Part shown: piece after piece, positions 12,216 through 24,929 of the stretch
Layout: each line of letters starts with the position of its first letter
Position numbering within the stretch: the first letter of the stretch is position 1
Assembly: GCA_947650365.1 (NCBI GenBank)
Contig: OX393557.1
Span: 48,994,418-49,058,417, forward strand
Direction: 5' to 3'
DNA length: 64,000 nucleotides
From: Chamaelirium japonicum
Lineage: Eukaryota > Streptophyta > Magnoliopsida > Liliales > Melanthiaceae
Notes under the pieces: generated by a model
What the model was told of the DNA's origin: nothing
The model's database searches: none
The model's input: only the letters and a program-made list of their open reading frames with translations
Program-made: the position numbers and the translations under genes

Positions 12216-12665
12216 AGTTGGACGAGGAGGGGTGGCTAAGTTCCATGGTTCACTAGACGATAACGCTGAGGTTGGTTGACCAAAAGGAATCTTTTGAATC
12301 GGCATATACAATTATAGCACGGGATCCTATGAGGTTATGATCTTAGACTATCAAAATTGATTAAGCCGAAACTAAATCACAACCGTCTATATCACCCAGC
12401 CTCCCCAGTGAATCATATTCAACCCCAATTATCGGAGAAAAGAACAAACAGCCCCAAAAATGTCAACTCTATGCTCTGTCACAATAGAATTATTTATTGA
12501 TTTTTGTTTCCCTTGCCGAATATTGTATGAAAATATCAAAATGCTATTTTTTTTTTTTTGAAAAACAAATACTAATGTTTAAGATATGTACCGATGGGTA
12601 TATATTGAAACCACGTGCAGCATAGTAGTTTCAATATATAGTAAAAAAGAATAAGAAATCAGAAT

Positions 12666-12833
12666 AGTTCACAAACAAGTTTACAGACAGCTTATATGGC
12701 ATTGATCATATCCGTTTGTAATTATTGTTAGTTGTCTGCTCGATTGCCAGTCGGAGCAGTGTTGTGTGGCCAGCCAACTATCGACGGCTATAATTAATGC
12801 CACATAAGTTGTGTGTAAACTTGTTTGAAGACT
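12666..12833. mobile_element. MITE with 40-base inverted ends
   Basis: AGTTCACAAACAAGTTTACA at the left pairs with the reverse complement of the right end (12795-12833, ending AAACTTGTTTGAAGACT). The arms continue through CTTATATGGCATTGAT. The loop contains GTGGCCAGCCAACTAT, a phrase repeated shortly after at about 12897. No coding capacity is seen, and I could not settle the target duplication. Confidence 0.6.
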
Positions 12834-13059
12834 TATCCGGTTGAATAACATTTCTCGGCAATGTATTATAAAAACTAAAGAAATAATTGTTTATGTGGCC
12901 AGCCAACTATTGACTAACCTAAGTACCATCTTTATTGACAGAAGCCACAATTAACGCTCCATTGTTAACGATCTAAATCATTTATGTGGTCTTTCATATT
13001 CCATGACCTGGCAATAGTTTTGAATAAAGACTTCTAAACTACACCTCCCCATTCCCACC

Positions 13060-13061
<2 letters not shown>

Positions 13062-13128
<67 letters not shown>
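13062..13128. repeat. (CT)n microsatellite, about 33 units
   Basis: A pure CT tract. A patch of TATGTAAAANATGGAAG-type degenerate repeats follows (13140-13620), and then a G12 run. Confidence 0.95.
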
Positions 13129-13130
<2 letters not shown>

Positions 13131-13859
13131 ATTTATTATGAAAACTTCTAATGGGAACATACGTAAGGACCCAAAAGTCTTTATGGAAGGAAGTAAGGAC
13201 CCAAAAATACGGCTTTATATTAGGGGGTTTGGATGAAGGGTAAAATGAAAACATATGTAAAAATGATGGAAGGAAGAATGGGTTAGTTGGATTTATTCCC
13301 ATAAAAGTCCTCGGTTTTTTAAATGGATAAATAAGACTCAATTGATTAGTAGCAAAAGGGTAATATTTTTGGATGGTATTTGTGATTTGTGTAGGGATAG
13401 AACGGGAATGACAAAAATGACATATTATGGTCTTAACCCTTTTGTTTGTTTTCATGACATATATAGTATTCAAAATACTAGGTATGAATTAATATATATG
13501 TGGTGAAGGACAAAATAGGAACATATGTAAAAGATGGAAGAAAGTAAGGAACCAAAAGGGGGGGGGGGGTATGGGTATGGATGAAAACTTCTAAACTCGT
13601 CGGCAATAAACCTCTTTCTTGTAGTGTGTGACTAGGCCACATGTTGTTCTCTGTTGGCGAGTTGACGGATCTCCAAACGGGCCTCAAACTGTCCTCGTGG
13701 GTCTCTCGTGGGTCGTGTGCAGAGCTGCTTCTTGATTGGTTGTGGGCCATTGGGCTGACCTAGGTGCCTTAACAAAAATTTGCAACCATAACGGCTCCAA
13801 GGGTTTCTTGTAGATGGGAAATCAACGCGTGCAATAGAAATGCCCTAAATGAGTGTGTC

Positions 13860-14890
13860 TAGAAGAATTGGAAAAGAAAATTCAAGAAAGACTAAAAAGG
13901 GAAATCATTAAAACCCTAGATGGAGATCTAGGATTCTCTCTTGAAGAACGTGCCCCAATATGGGATTTTTCCTCTCACCCCCTTTGGTGACAGCAATAAA
14001 AAATGTTCCCAAAAAATTTCGCAAAAAATTCCACCATCCAATGATCAAGCCTAAAGAGACAAGGCGACATATTTATAGAAAAGTGTTGCTACCTCTGGCC
14101 TTACAATATCTAAACCCTTGTTCGAATGACAAAGCTTGGGAGTGCGAACGATCGTTCAGACATTAGAATCAGAAAGTTTGTTCCCAGTTCTTGGCGTTCT
14201 GAACAGTCGTTCGGAAGCCCTATGAAAACCAAACAATTTATTCCAAACGAACAATAATAGTTCAAACCGACACTACGTGTCTAAATGATTGTTTGAACGT
14301 TTTCATCAAGGTGTCTAAACCATTGTTCAAACGAACTCAGGACTTAGTCCGAACAATCATTCGGACAACCCTATGACAGATTCTGCACTTGGAGATTTCT
14401 AAACTGCCCAGTGATGCTGGTCCACGCAGTCCAACTAATCCAAAACCTCAAAATCTTATAAAAATACTATCAATAAATCTGATGCATGCTCAATCAATGA
14501 AATCATGCAAATGCAAAAAATAAATCATGATTAGGTTTTAGGGGTGTTACCCTCGAACCCACACCAGGCGGCTCTAACAAATGCATCATGGGTTATCTAA
14601 AGTCACTAAGTTTATCTTTGTCCTTGAAGGATTTATATTCTGATATGCATAATGAAGCTTGAGCATAGGACTTCATCTGTATCTATCTCTGAAGCTTCAT
14701 TTGGACTTGTTCTCTAACACTTAAGGGCTAAATGTACACAAGGCACACTTGCAACTCAACACTTACAACACTCTGTCCAAGTTATCCAATCAATGAAGTT
14801 GTGCCAAAACCACAACGGCTCTAAATGTGCTAACAAGCTTTACGCGAACTAGAAGTTCTCTAACATGATGGGGTGAACCACCTAATACTT
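13860..14890. other. Repeat-derived stretch with GTTCGAAC-type motifs
   Basis: No gene is seen. A TATA-like ATATTTATAGAAAAG occurs near 14069. From about 14110 to 14370 there is a dense run of variants of CGAACGATCGTTCAGAC and GTTCGGAC in both orientations. The same style of motif recurs at 54640-54850 and 63650-63880, which suggests one dispersed element family, perhaps a retrotransposon untranslated region. I cannot assign it. Confidence 0.45.
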
Positions 14891-14974
14891 ACAATAACTC
14901 TTACATCCACTGACCATGATCATTCCATTAGAATTTGCATAAATAACTTTCCTCACAGTTTTTTTATCCAATCT

Positions 14975-17622
14975 TCAAACAATAGTACGGGATAAAATAT
15001 AAGGGCTGGCAAGCAGGCACAGATCATTCTTTCTCCTCACCACGGCACCAAAAGTCTCCGCCATGTCCACATCTTCTGGTTTCATCCTGCCGGGAAGCTC
15101 CCAATGAAAAAAGTAAAGGAGGTGAGCCAAGATGGCCTCCACGCTGGCCAGTCCAAATGCCATGCCCGGACACATCCGCCTCCCGGCCCCAAACGGCAGG
15201 AACTCAAAATTGTTCCCTTTGAGATCAACCGAGCACCCACTGAACCTCTCCGGTTTGAAGCTCTCCGGATCGTCCCAGATTCGGGGGTCCCTCGCCAACG
15301 CCCACACATTCACGATGACTCGGCTCCCCGCTTGTATGGTGTATCCGTCGATCTGGCATGGCTCGCTGCACACTCGCGGCACCAGCAACGGAACGGGTGG
15401 ATGCAACCTGAGAGTCTCCTTGATGACCAGCTGCAGATAGTGCATCTCACCGATGTCGCCCTCCTCGATCTTCGCCTTCCCTTTTAGAACACGCCTCACC
15501 TCGCCCTGTGCCTTCTCCATCGCTTTGGGATTCCTCATTAGCTCCGACATTGCCCACTCGAGTGTGCTTGACGATGTGTCCGTCCCTCCCACAAACAAGT
15601 CCTGCATTATGAATATGGAAGCAGAAGATGAGGACATCTCTATGAGATGAATATTACGACGAAGCTAAATGGTTCTTTTGTAGCCAAGCTAAGTGTTGGA
15701 GTTTAGTCCGATATCGGTTACTGGGCTGGGTAGTGTTGATTGTTGGCGCGGAATACCTCAGTCGATATCTAAATCTGCCGCCTCACGCTCGCCGAAGCGA
15801 TCTAGGGTTTTCGGATCTCCGACGATCCGAAGAGAAAGATCAAATCCACCAAGAACAATGCAACAATCACAGAGAGAATAGAGCAAGGAAACAATCCACA
15901 CGACATAAAGAGATTTGTTCATGCAGTTCAAAAATCCCTACCTCTACGAGTGTCGGTCACCGTCCTTGAAGCAATGAAATTAGATCTTCAAATTTGCAAC
16001 CCCTTTCTTCTTCCTCGCTCCATCAGATCTCAAGAAGATCAATCTCCTCTCAAGATCCACCGATCTTTTTCGTCTCTCAAACACAAACGAGAAGCATGAA
16101 GAAAGATCGACCCTCTAACGAGTCATCAACATGATGACAACGTCTTACAAAAGCTAGGGTTAAAATCCTATTTATAAGCCCCACAAAATCGTGCGTCCGC
16201 GAGTCCAACTCGCACATGGGTCATGCTTGGCGCCTAGGGCGCCAACCTGGGACCACCGATAAAAAACGCCGAAAAGTTGGCGCCCAGGGCACCACCAACA
16301 TGGAGATTGGCGCCCTGGGCGCCAACCCGAGAGGGTGGCGCCCGTCATTGCCTGAGCACTGGCCCTCTGATGGGCACGCCCAAAGCCACCTAAAACGCTC
16401 CGTCTTTGCCAGAACTAAGCCAAAACTCCAACATTTACTTCATACATCCTCTATGGAACTCCCTTTATGCCCCGGGTTTCGGGGTGTGAGGGTATCTAAC
16501 ATGGTATCAGAACCGGTTTGACCTATGCCTGTTAAGTCAAGTGGGAGCCTACCCAGCCTACACATGAGGGGAAGTGTTGGAGTTTAGTCCCACATCGACT
16601 AGCTGGTTGATCAATATTGTCTTCATATACCCTCTATGGCCTTTCCCTTGTGACCCGGGTTTTGGGGTGTGAGGGTATCTAACGCTAATCAATTCTCTTC
16701 CCAGCTGTTTAATTACTAAGCAAGAGAAATGACTCACCACGATCACGGCCTTGACGTTGTTCATGGTGAGAGGGATTTCGAGGCCGCCATGATCTTTAAT
16801 CCTTAGTAGGACGTCTAGTATGTTTTCCTTGGATTCATCTTGGCCATCCTTTGTCATAATCAGCCGATCTTCGATAATTTCATTAAGGATCTCATCAACT
16901 CGCCTGTGAAACCGAGTGAGCTTGGGCTTCACCCCGCTCACGGCATCGATGAACCTCACCGACGGAAATAGATCCGCGAGCATGAAGCCTGAAGCATATT
17001 GGATTGCCTCCATTATCGTCGATATGAATATTTCCTGCTGCTTGCATCGCTTACCGAAGGCGGCTCTCGAGATCATCGTGTTGTTGGACGAAAACAACAT
17101 CTTGGAGAGGTTGACGGGCGACTCCGCCGCCGTCGCTGAAATGCTCGCGACGAGCGTCGAAGCCTCCTCTCCCCTGAGGGAGCTGAAGATCTTGATACGG
17201 CTGGCGCTGAGGAGCTCGACGATGCAGATCTTCCGCAGCTGCCGCCAGTAGGCCCCGTAAGGGGCGAAGGCTATGTCCGTGCACCCGTAGCATATGATCT
17301 TCGGGGCCATTAACGTGGGTCGGTTGGCGAAGTTGAGGTCGCGTGTCTTGGTGACCACCTCTGCGGCCTCCGGCGACGAGAGCACGACGAGGTCGACTTG
17401 GCCGAGCCTGAGTTGCATCACCGGGCCGTGCTTGATCGCGAGATCGCGGAGTATGTGGTGGGGCGGCCTGCCGATGAGGTGGTGCATGCTTCCGATGATG
17501 GGGAGCTTCCACGGGCCGGGAGGTGGCCGGGCATTGGGGGCTCTGGGCTTGGCTGTGACCTTGATCAGCATTAGCAAGAAGAGGCCGGAGAGGGTGAGCA
17601 AGAGGGGAAGGTGGAGTTCCAT
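14975..17622 (-). CDS. Cytochrome P450, CYP71D-like (copy B)
   Basis: Exons 17622-16738 (295 codons) and 15601-14975 (208 codons plus stop) join in phase 0 across a 1136-base intron, giving 503 residues. All landmarks of copy A are kept: hinge RPPPGPWKLP, WRQLR, GGTDT, KETLR (ExxR), PERF and FGAGRRMCPG. By my count it differs from copy A at 37 of 503 residues (about 93% identical). Several changes lie near expected substrate-recognition regions: the segment before the C-helix, residues 359-384 (ETL versus ETF, VPLL versus LPLL, IDGYTIQ versus IGGYTIL) and the C-terminal SPYILSR versus TPYSLSP. Both enzymes look catalytically competent and may have different substrates. The larger intron comes from an LTR-like insertion in the TRIM. 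Confidence 0.9.
15690..16684 (+). mobile_element. TRIM element in the P450 copy B intron, itself interrupted
   Basis: The left LTR starts TGTTGGAGTTTAGTCC near 15690 and is interrupted by a foreign insertion (15738-16433). It resumes at about 16440 and ends TATCTAACA at 16501. TGGTATCAGAAC follows as the primer-binding site, and a second LTR runs from 16575 to about 16684. GCTAA stands next to both outer ends, a probable target duplication. It is orthologous to the TRIM in copy A. Confidence 0.75.
15738..16433. mobile_element. LTR-like insertion (TGTTGG...CCAACA) inside the TRIM
   Basis: This 696-base segment begins TGTTGGCGCGG and ends CTCCAACA, a perfect 6-base inverted end of the kind LTRs carry. 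It is absent from copy A, so it arrived after the duplication or was lost there. It contains TATTTATAAG (about 16170) and a cluster of GGCGCC-centred palindromes (16228-16345). It looks like a solo LTR, but I do not see a clean target duplication. Confidence 0.5.
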
Positions 17623-18115
17623 AGTTGGACGAGGAGGGGTGGCTAAGTTCCATGGTTGAGTGAATTGTTAGCACTTTTAAGCTTGCGCTCTTCACTAGAC
17701 GATAAGGCTGAGGTTGGTTGACCCAAAAGGAATCTTTTGAATTGGCATATGCAATTATAACACGGAATCCTATGAGGTGATGACCTTAGTGTATCAAAAT
17801 TGATTAAGGCCGAAACTAAATCACAACCGTCTATATCACTTACCCTCCCCAGTGAATCATATTCAACCCCAATTATCGGAGAAAAAAACAAACAGCCCCA
17901 AATGAACGATTGTGGCCTTAATCAACAATGTATTATTGAATGATTATTCAATGAGAATGTATCTCTCTTCGGAACAAAAATGTCAACTCTATGCTCTGTC
18001 ACAATAGAATTATTTATTGATTTTTGTTTCCCTTGCCGAATATTGTATGAAAATATCAAAATGCTATTTTTTTTTTTTTTGAAAATCAAATACTAATGTT
18101 TAAGATATGTACCGA

Positions 18116-18272
18116 CACTACAACAGATCTGATCTTCTGCGGCGGCGGAATCGGCGGCCATCTCCTCTCCGCACAGATCTGATCTTCTGCGGCGGCGGAA
18201 TCAGCGGCCATCTCCTCTCCGCACAGATATGATCTTCTGCGGCGGCGGAATCGGCGGCCATCTCCTCTCCGC
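18116..18272. repeat. CACTA left terminus and 50-bp subterminal repeats
   Basis: After CACTA come three near-identical 50-base units (18123-18272) starting CAGATCTGATCTTCTGCGGC. Variants of GGCGGCCATCTCC and TCGCCGCAAATGGAAGGGG follow to about 18480. Subterminal repeats of this sort bind the CACTA-encoded DNA-binding protein in En/Spm. Confidence 0.85.
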
Positions 18273-20826
18273 CACAGATGAAGGTGGAAATCCGGCGGCC
18301 ATCTCCAAATCGCCTCAAATGGAGTTGGAATTCGGCCCCAATCTTGCTTCGCCACAGGGAATTCGGCCCCAATCTTTGGTTCGCCGCAAATGGAAGGGGA
18401 TCTCGGCGGGTAGCTGTGATCCGCCGCAAATGGAAGGGGATCTCGGCGGGCAGTTGCGCTCCGCCGCAAATCCAGGCCGCCAGATATGGCAGTTTTGGCC
18501 GCCGATTTCTTCCACGAACAACCCGCGCAAAAGTTTGCAAAATTGGTAAAATTTTTGCCGATCGAGCTCTCGCGCGCGATCATCCACGAACTGCACACGA
18601 TATCCATCGTCTACATCGATCAATATACAGGTATGCCAAAACCCTAGCTACGAATTCCTCTGCCCCATCGATCTCTTTCCCATTTTTCTGCTTGAGGTAT
18701 TATTCCTTCTTTTTTGTTTGACAGATCTTTTTTTCTTTAAACATGGCTTTGTTTTTAGATCTAACTATGATGCGAATTTCTGCAAATGGAATAGATCTAA
18801 GAGAAAGAAATCTTTCAGAAGCTTTAAATCGTGAAATTCTTTTACACCAACATACCACAAGGCCCTTGAGTATAACTCTCTTGAGAAAAAAAGAGACGCT
18901 AATGATCCTTTTTTGCTTGTTTTGTTACATTTTGCAAGTTGCAAAGTTGTTGGCATCTGGATTTCAGTATTTAGTTTTTAGATCTCCATCAATCTCTATA
19001 TATATGGTAATGCCTATGCCTGCTATGATGAATATGTTATAAGTTCATTAGTGTCTTAGAATGCTTTAAGGTTTCATGGCCTGAAATTGCGTCAGATTGA
19101 TTTTAGTGCAACTATGCCAGTGGAGATTGAATCACTTGCTCAGGTAACAAGGCATGTTAATTTTGTATCTAAAATGAAATTGCTTTCCTCATAATGTTAA
19201 TTTTGTTTGGTGACGGCTTATTTGGTGTCAATACTTTGTTCAATACTGTATGATTTGGAGTGAGATATTGTGGTCTAAATGATTTTTGGTCCACTTTTTC
19301 TTTACCCTCTTTTTTGCCTAACATTGTCCGAGAACACCATCACTGACATGATATCCACTAATTCCAAGTTCATCAAGCTTAAGAATGATAAGAGCTTTTG
19401 GATTCGTGGAGAGCAACTAAATTAAAAATTCAGAAACTTATAAAAGCACAAATGAGAAGAAAAGTTGTTTACATTGTTATGTAAATCAGAATTGCCTCGG
19501 CAGCACCTTTATTAAGATGATAAGAAACTACTTAAAATAATGAAAACATATATGGTTGATATTTTTATTGAAACACAAGATATTGGAATTGCAAATTGGC
19601 CAATGAATAGGTGGTACAGTATTTGTTGAGCTAGCACTGATAAATTGCAATGGAATAACATTTATCAATAGCAATGGTATTGGCTCAATATATAAGGGGG
19701 ACTAGAAATCTTTAGAAGCAGGGGCAAGTATGGGAGCCTGAATTTACAGTACACCTCAAAGACTTTTTGGCTTAGCAAGAATAGTGTATGGCATAATTGT
19801 TCAAGATGGTCTATAATGCCTGTCCAATTTAAATGGGCATATTGAGCCCATTTTATATGTTTCAGTTTCTTGTAGTTGTATTAAAGTACTCCATAGATAT
19901 CCTCAAACAGGAACCTGTACCATTGCATCATAACATAGAAGCCTTTTGTTAAATACCATTATTTGAGAATATCTTAATGAAACTTGTTTCATATTTTGGT
20001 AGTATCCAATGTTGTGTCATCTATTACCTCAAGCTTTTAGACTTTTGTTCGATATCAATCCTGGTCTTCGTAGTGCCCTTCATAAATAATTAATGTTAAT
20101 ATAGAAGAAAAAAATTAAAGAAGTGCTAGTCATTTTTAAAAAAATGTCAATTAGAAACTTGAAAATTTTACAAATTATTTTAGGTATATTTTTTTTTGTT
20201 ACAATTTGAAAATGATGGTGTGCGAGTCTGACAATTTATAAACTTTTTATTTGATATAATTTTAGAGGATTACTTGTTTAGATTCGAACATTTGGATTTC
20301 ATGAAATTTCAAAGTAGCTTGTAATATAAGCTGCAAAATGATCTTAGTCATAAGTCATGAACAACATATAGAATACTTCAATGGCATCTTTATCCGATAT
20401 TTTGACAAGGTGAATGCACATCATTCTCATTTGATCGTTGATAGAATGGCATATCAAATAGGTAAAAAGGCAAAGATGGTAGCACAAATCCATGTTTACT
20501 TTATTGGATGTTAATGATCTATTTATTTTCTTCCACTTTTGGATTTAGTATTAGGTAAAAGTTAGGTAGTGAATATAGGATGCAATAAATTTTGTTTTTG
20601 ATATCTTAATTTATGATTTTTTGAGAACCTTAAGTAGTGGTTGATATGTTAAATTGTTAATCCAAGGTTAGTCACTTATAAGGGGTATCTTGGGTTTTCT
20701 TAGTGAGTTTCTTGTTAGAATGCGTCAATGGATTTTTCCCTGTTTAAACTTCAGCTAATGTATCGCACATGGTTCTATCTCTAATTGTTATAAATCTTTA
20801 CATTTTAATTGAAGGTACCTTACGCT
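18273..20826 (+). other. CACTA 5' non-coding region
   Basis: GC-rich subterminal repeats pass at about 18600 into AT-rich DNA. Candidate 5' leader splice sites are visible (CAG|GTATGCC near 18632 and TTTGACAG near 18724), so part may be transcribed leader and intron. Open frames of 99-147 codons in the GC-rich part are by-products of the repeats. I see no other gene before the transposase start. Confidence 0.5.
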
Positions 20827-23800
20827 ATGGATATGAGTTGGGTTGACAGTAATAGAGCCAGTGCGGATTATAGGACTGGGGTCAATCATTTTGTCAACTA
20901 TCTATTTAGCAGAGAAACACTTGGGGATATGGTTCGTTGTCCTTGTAAACGCCACAGAACAGTCCAATATCAATCACGGGATGATGTAATTGCTGATTTA
21001 TTTCAATTTGGTATAGAACCAGGTTATAGAACATGGAAGATGCCAGAGGAAACTTATGTTCCACCTCAAAGATCTACTGAAACTGAAACAGAAATAGATG
21101 ACATGCATGGGTTAATAGATGCTGCCTTAGGATTGCCAAGTATATTTGAAGATGATATGGACGATGAACCCGCTGTACATGGTGAAGATCGGATAGATGC
21201 GGATACAGATAGGTATACAAGAATTCTTAATAATGCATCTCAGAAGCTATACCCTGGTTGTAATAAATTCACGACATTGTCATTCATCGTTAAACTACTA
21301 CACATAAAATGTCTAAATGGTTGGAGCATTAAATCCTTTAAGATGCTGCTTGAGTTGCTTACCGATGCTCTCCCTGATGGTCACACACTGCCTTCTGATT
21401 ACAACCAGTGTCAGAAGATTATCCGTGACCTTGGCCTTGATTATATTAAAATTGATGTATGCAAAAATGATTGCATACTGTACTGGAAGGATAATGCCTC
21501 AAAGACCCATTGTCCAACATGTGGTCAATACAGATGGAAAGAGAATGGTAAAAAAATCGCAGATAAATCCCTATGTTATTTTCCATTGAAACCGAGACTG
21601 CAACGACTATTTATGTCAGAAAAGACAGCTGAAGATATGCGATGGCATAAGGAACAACGTGTTGATGATGGTGTAATGAGGCATCCAGCAGACTCAGAGG
21701 CATGGAAGAATTTTGATCAACTTCATCAGCAGTTTGCTTCTGATTCACGAAACGTTAGACTTGGTCTAGCAAGTGACGGGATGAATCCATTTGGGAACAT
21801 GAGTGTTTCTTACAGCACATGGCCGGTCGTTCTCATTCCTTATAATTTACCACCGTGGGTGTGCATGAAACAGACTAATTTTATATTGTCTATGATTATT
21901 CCTGGTCCTCGTGCTCCTGGAAATGAAATTGATGTATATATGCAGCCTTTAGTTGACGAGCTGAAGGATATGTGGGAAATCGGCATTGAAACATATGATG
22001 CATACATTGGGAACAACTTTCGATTGCGTGCCGCTTTGATGTGGACAATTAATGACTTCCCAGCATATGGTAATCTATCCGGATGGAGCACCAAGGGTAA
22101 GATGGCTTGCCCGGTATGTAACGAGGAAACTACGTCACGACAACTAAAAAGTAGTAGAAAGCAATGTTACTTGGGTCATCGTAGATTCCTACCAATTAAT
22201 CATAGGTGGCGCTTGTTGAAAAAATCATTTGACGGCAATCCAGATAGAAGATCTCCACCGAAAAAATTGTCTGGTGTCGATGTATTGCAGCAGTTACAGC
22301 ACCTTCCGCATGTGACATTCGGAAAAATACCAGGGAAGAAAAGGAAAGGGACATCTAGAGAAAAATACTTAGGGTGGACGAAGAAAAGTATTTTTTTCGA
22401 ATTGCCATATTGGAGCAGCAATTTGTTGCGGCACAACCTCGACGTTATGCATATAGAGAAGAATGTGTGTGAAATTATCCTCGGAACACTGATGAACATA
22501 GCAGATAAAACAAAGGATAATTTAAACGCTCGTTTCGACCTGGAAGATATGGGCGTTAGGAAAAATCTGCACCCAATAAAATCTGGGGATGGGTATAAAG
22601 TGTCAGCTGCATGCTATACGATGAATACAAAGGAGAAGCGTGCATTTTGTCAGCTTGTCATGGACATAAGATTTCCGGACGGCTATTCATCAAACATATC
22701 CCGTTCTGTTAAGTTTGACGAACGGAAGGCTTCGGGTCTAAAGAGTCATGATTGTCATGTGCTATTACAACAACTCATGCCTATTGCAGTACTTGACCTC
22801 ATGCCAGAAAACATATCTGAAGCCATAATTGAACTTTGCATTTTCTTTAAGGAGTTATGCTCGAAAGCATTGCGGTTAGACATCCTCGAAAAACTTGAGA
22901 ACCAAATAGCTCTGACTCTTTGCAAGCTCGAGAGAATATTTCCGCCAGCATTATTCGTTATTATGATGCACCTTCCTATTCATCTGGCATCAGAGGCTAA
23001 GCTTGGTGGACCAGTTCAATACAGATGGATGTATTTTATTGAGAGGTGAGTCATTTAATAAATCTATATATTTATGCAATCATCGTTAGTTTATTTTTGT
23101 TTTTTATCGTTATATATTGGACGTAAATAAAGTATTTATTTATCAGGTATTTACGTACACTCAAGTCATACGTACGGAATAAGGCTCATCCAGAAGGATC
23201 TATTGCCGAAGGGTATATCGCGGAAGAATGTTTAACATTCTGTTCAAGGTATCTTAGTGGTATCGAGACCCGATTTAATCGGCCAGAAAGGAATTTTGAT
23301 GGAGGTCAGATACACCCTGAAGCAACCTTGTCTATTTTTTCCTCCACCGGTCGTCCGATAGCAGGAGGCCGGACGTACTTCCTTACCAATGCTGAAATAA
23401 ATCAGGCTCACTTCTATGTGCTACAGAATTGCATGGAACTCTTTCCATATATTGAGTAAGTTTTGTTTAAAAACTTAGCATACTGCATTAAATAATATTC
23501 TTAATTCATTTAAATGCCTGAGCACTATGTTTTATATATGTTTATAGTCAGCACGTAGAGGAGATTACGAGATCTGGTGTGAATAACATTGAGCGGGAGC
23601 ACATGAACAAATTTGCTGAATGGTTTAAAGAGATGGTAAATATTCATATTAACTTCATTAAAACTATAATAAGCTTCCTAATACTTATATGATATATATT
23701 AATTAATCATAATCTGAAACAGGTAGAGAAATCAGACGTAAGTGACGAAATCAAATTACTTGCAAAGGGCCCTCATCGTGAAGCGAAAATTTATGATACA

Positions 23801-24331
23801 TACAATGTAAATGGTTATAGATTTTCAACAGAAGCGTCTCAATTGTGTAGAAAAACGCAAAACTACGGTTTTCAGGTTAAGGGAGATGATGCCACCAGGA
23901 ATACAGAAACATTTTATGGTGTCCTTCAACAAATTTTGGAAGTGTGTTATTCTAGTATGCGAGTTGTGTTATTCAAGTGCAAATGGTTTGATGTCGAGAA
24001 TCGTCGGAACGGATACAAGCAAAAAATGGGAATGGAAAGCGTAAATATTACACGCACTGCATACGGTGACCAACCATATGTATTAGCATCGCAGGCTATG
24101 CAGGTATTCTATATAAAACAAATTAAAGATCCCAAATGGCATGTTGTAGTAAAGACGCAGCCACGGAACTATTACAACATGCCTGTCGTCGATAGAGAGT
24201 CCCAACAAGATGATGAGCCTTATCAGCAGGATGATAATGGCGATATCCCTATTCAGTTTACTTCTTCTATGTTGGATCGTGATGATGATATAGACTGGGT
24301 AAGAAATGATATCCCACCTCTCATCGGTTAG
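20827..24331 (+). CDS. CACTA transposase, TNP2-like
   Basis: Four exons (20827-23045, 23147-23455, 23548-23635, 23723-24331) with GT/AG introns join in frame to 1074 residues ending in TAG, with no internal stop. The start is ATG in MDMSWVDSNRASADYRTGV, the typical TNP2 N-terminus; the open frame extends slightly upstream only through a non-ATG codon. A transposase-associated N-terminal region has a cysteine pair in CPCKRH. Transposase_21 (PF02992) spans about residues 150-600, with CPTCGQYRWKENG, a DGMNPFG phrase and the LDVMHIEKNVCE phrase typical of TNP2. DUF4218 follows (end of exon 1 and exon 2), then DUF4216 in exon 4. The protein cuts CACTA ends. Being fully open suggests recent activity or recent insertion. 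Exon joins are inferred from splice motifs and phase. Confidence 0.88.
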
Positions 24332-24929
24332 ATGATGGTTTCTAGGAGCCTTATAATTGCCTATCAGGTAATTAACATCCATCCTAAATATTGTGGAATA
24401 TTTGGATCATTGATTCTTATAGATATATACTCTATCTGACTGCTTCTAGCATTTTTTTGGTCCTGATATCTCCATAGAACTTCATCTTATTGATTGCTCA
24501 ATATGACATACACTTACTTTTTCAGGGTATCAGATGTGCTTGAAAATCAAAGGGCTACACTCAGGGTATCAGGGTGATCATTGTTGTCTACTATAGTTGC
24601 AAATCAAAGGGCTACACTTAGGGTTACAAGGCGTCCCGAGGTAAAGATCGGATCTCTAGAAAGCCAAATGTTTCACATTTATTTAGAGAGATAAGTGTTT
24701 GCTAATTCCTTATTTCTGGGATGCCCATTTCAGAGAGAAGGGTTTGTTTAGCTTCGATAGTTATCAGCTTGTGTAGGTTCAGGATAGATAGCTTTAATAT
24801 TGTTATTGGGTTCTTGTTGGCATTATTGATCTGGTGTTTGTTTTGTTCAGTAAACTCAGCTTGTTGTTGCCTTTGTTACCTTTTTCGTTTCTTGAAGAAT
24901 ACAATGATATGTTGAAATGCTTAAAGATC

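Larger units (their letters stand above)
10262..14900. repeat. Tandem duplication, copy A (P450 unit)
   Basis: Sequence from TTACATCCACTGACC onward recurs at 14901, and the two copies can be aligned from 10262/14901 to 12594/18115, including exons, introns and 5' flanks. The second copy is then interrupted by the CACTA element. If the duplication is a simple head-to-tail one, the unit is about 4.64 kb. The part 12595-14900 would then be the stretch whose counterpart lies beyond the CACTA insertion; I do not find it in this window. Confidence 0.8.
14901..18115. repeat. Tandem duplication, copy B (interrupted by CACTA)
   Basis: This aligns to 10262-12594 through the P450 gene and its 5' flank, including the T-rich tract at about 18065-18080. 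Copy B ends at ACCGA (18111-18115), directly followed by the CACTA terminus. The uninterrupted equivalent in copy A reads ACCGATGGGTATATATTG. Confidence 0.85.

Noticed and set aside
11644-12246. Frame of 200 codons overlapping P450 exon 1 (and a similar one at 17051-17695)
   Set aside because: Shadow frame of the GC-rich P450 exon. It is present in both copies because the exons are duplicates.
24721-24915. Short hydrophobic frame (64 codons) after the transposase gene
   Set aside because: No family resemblance and weak coding character in AT-rich spacer DNA.
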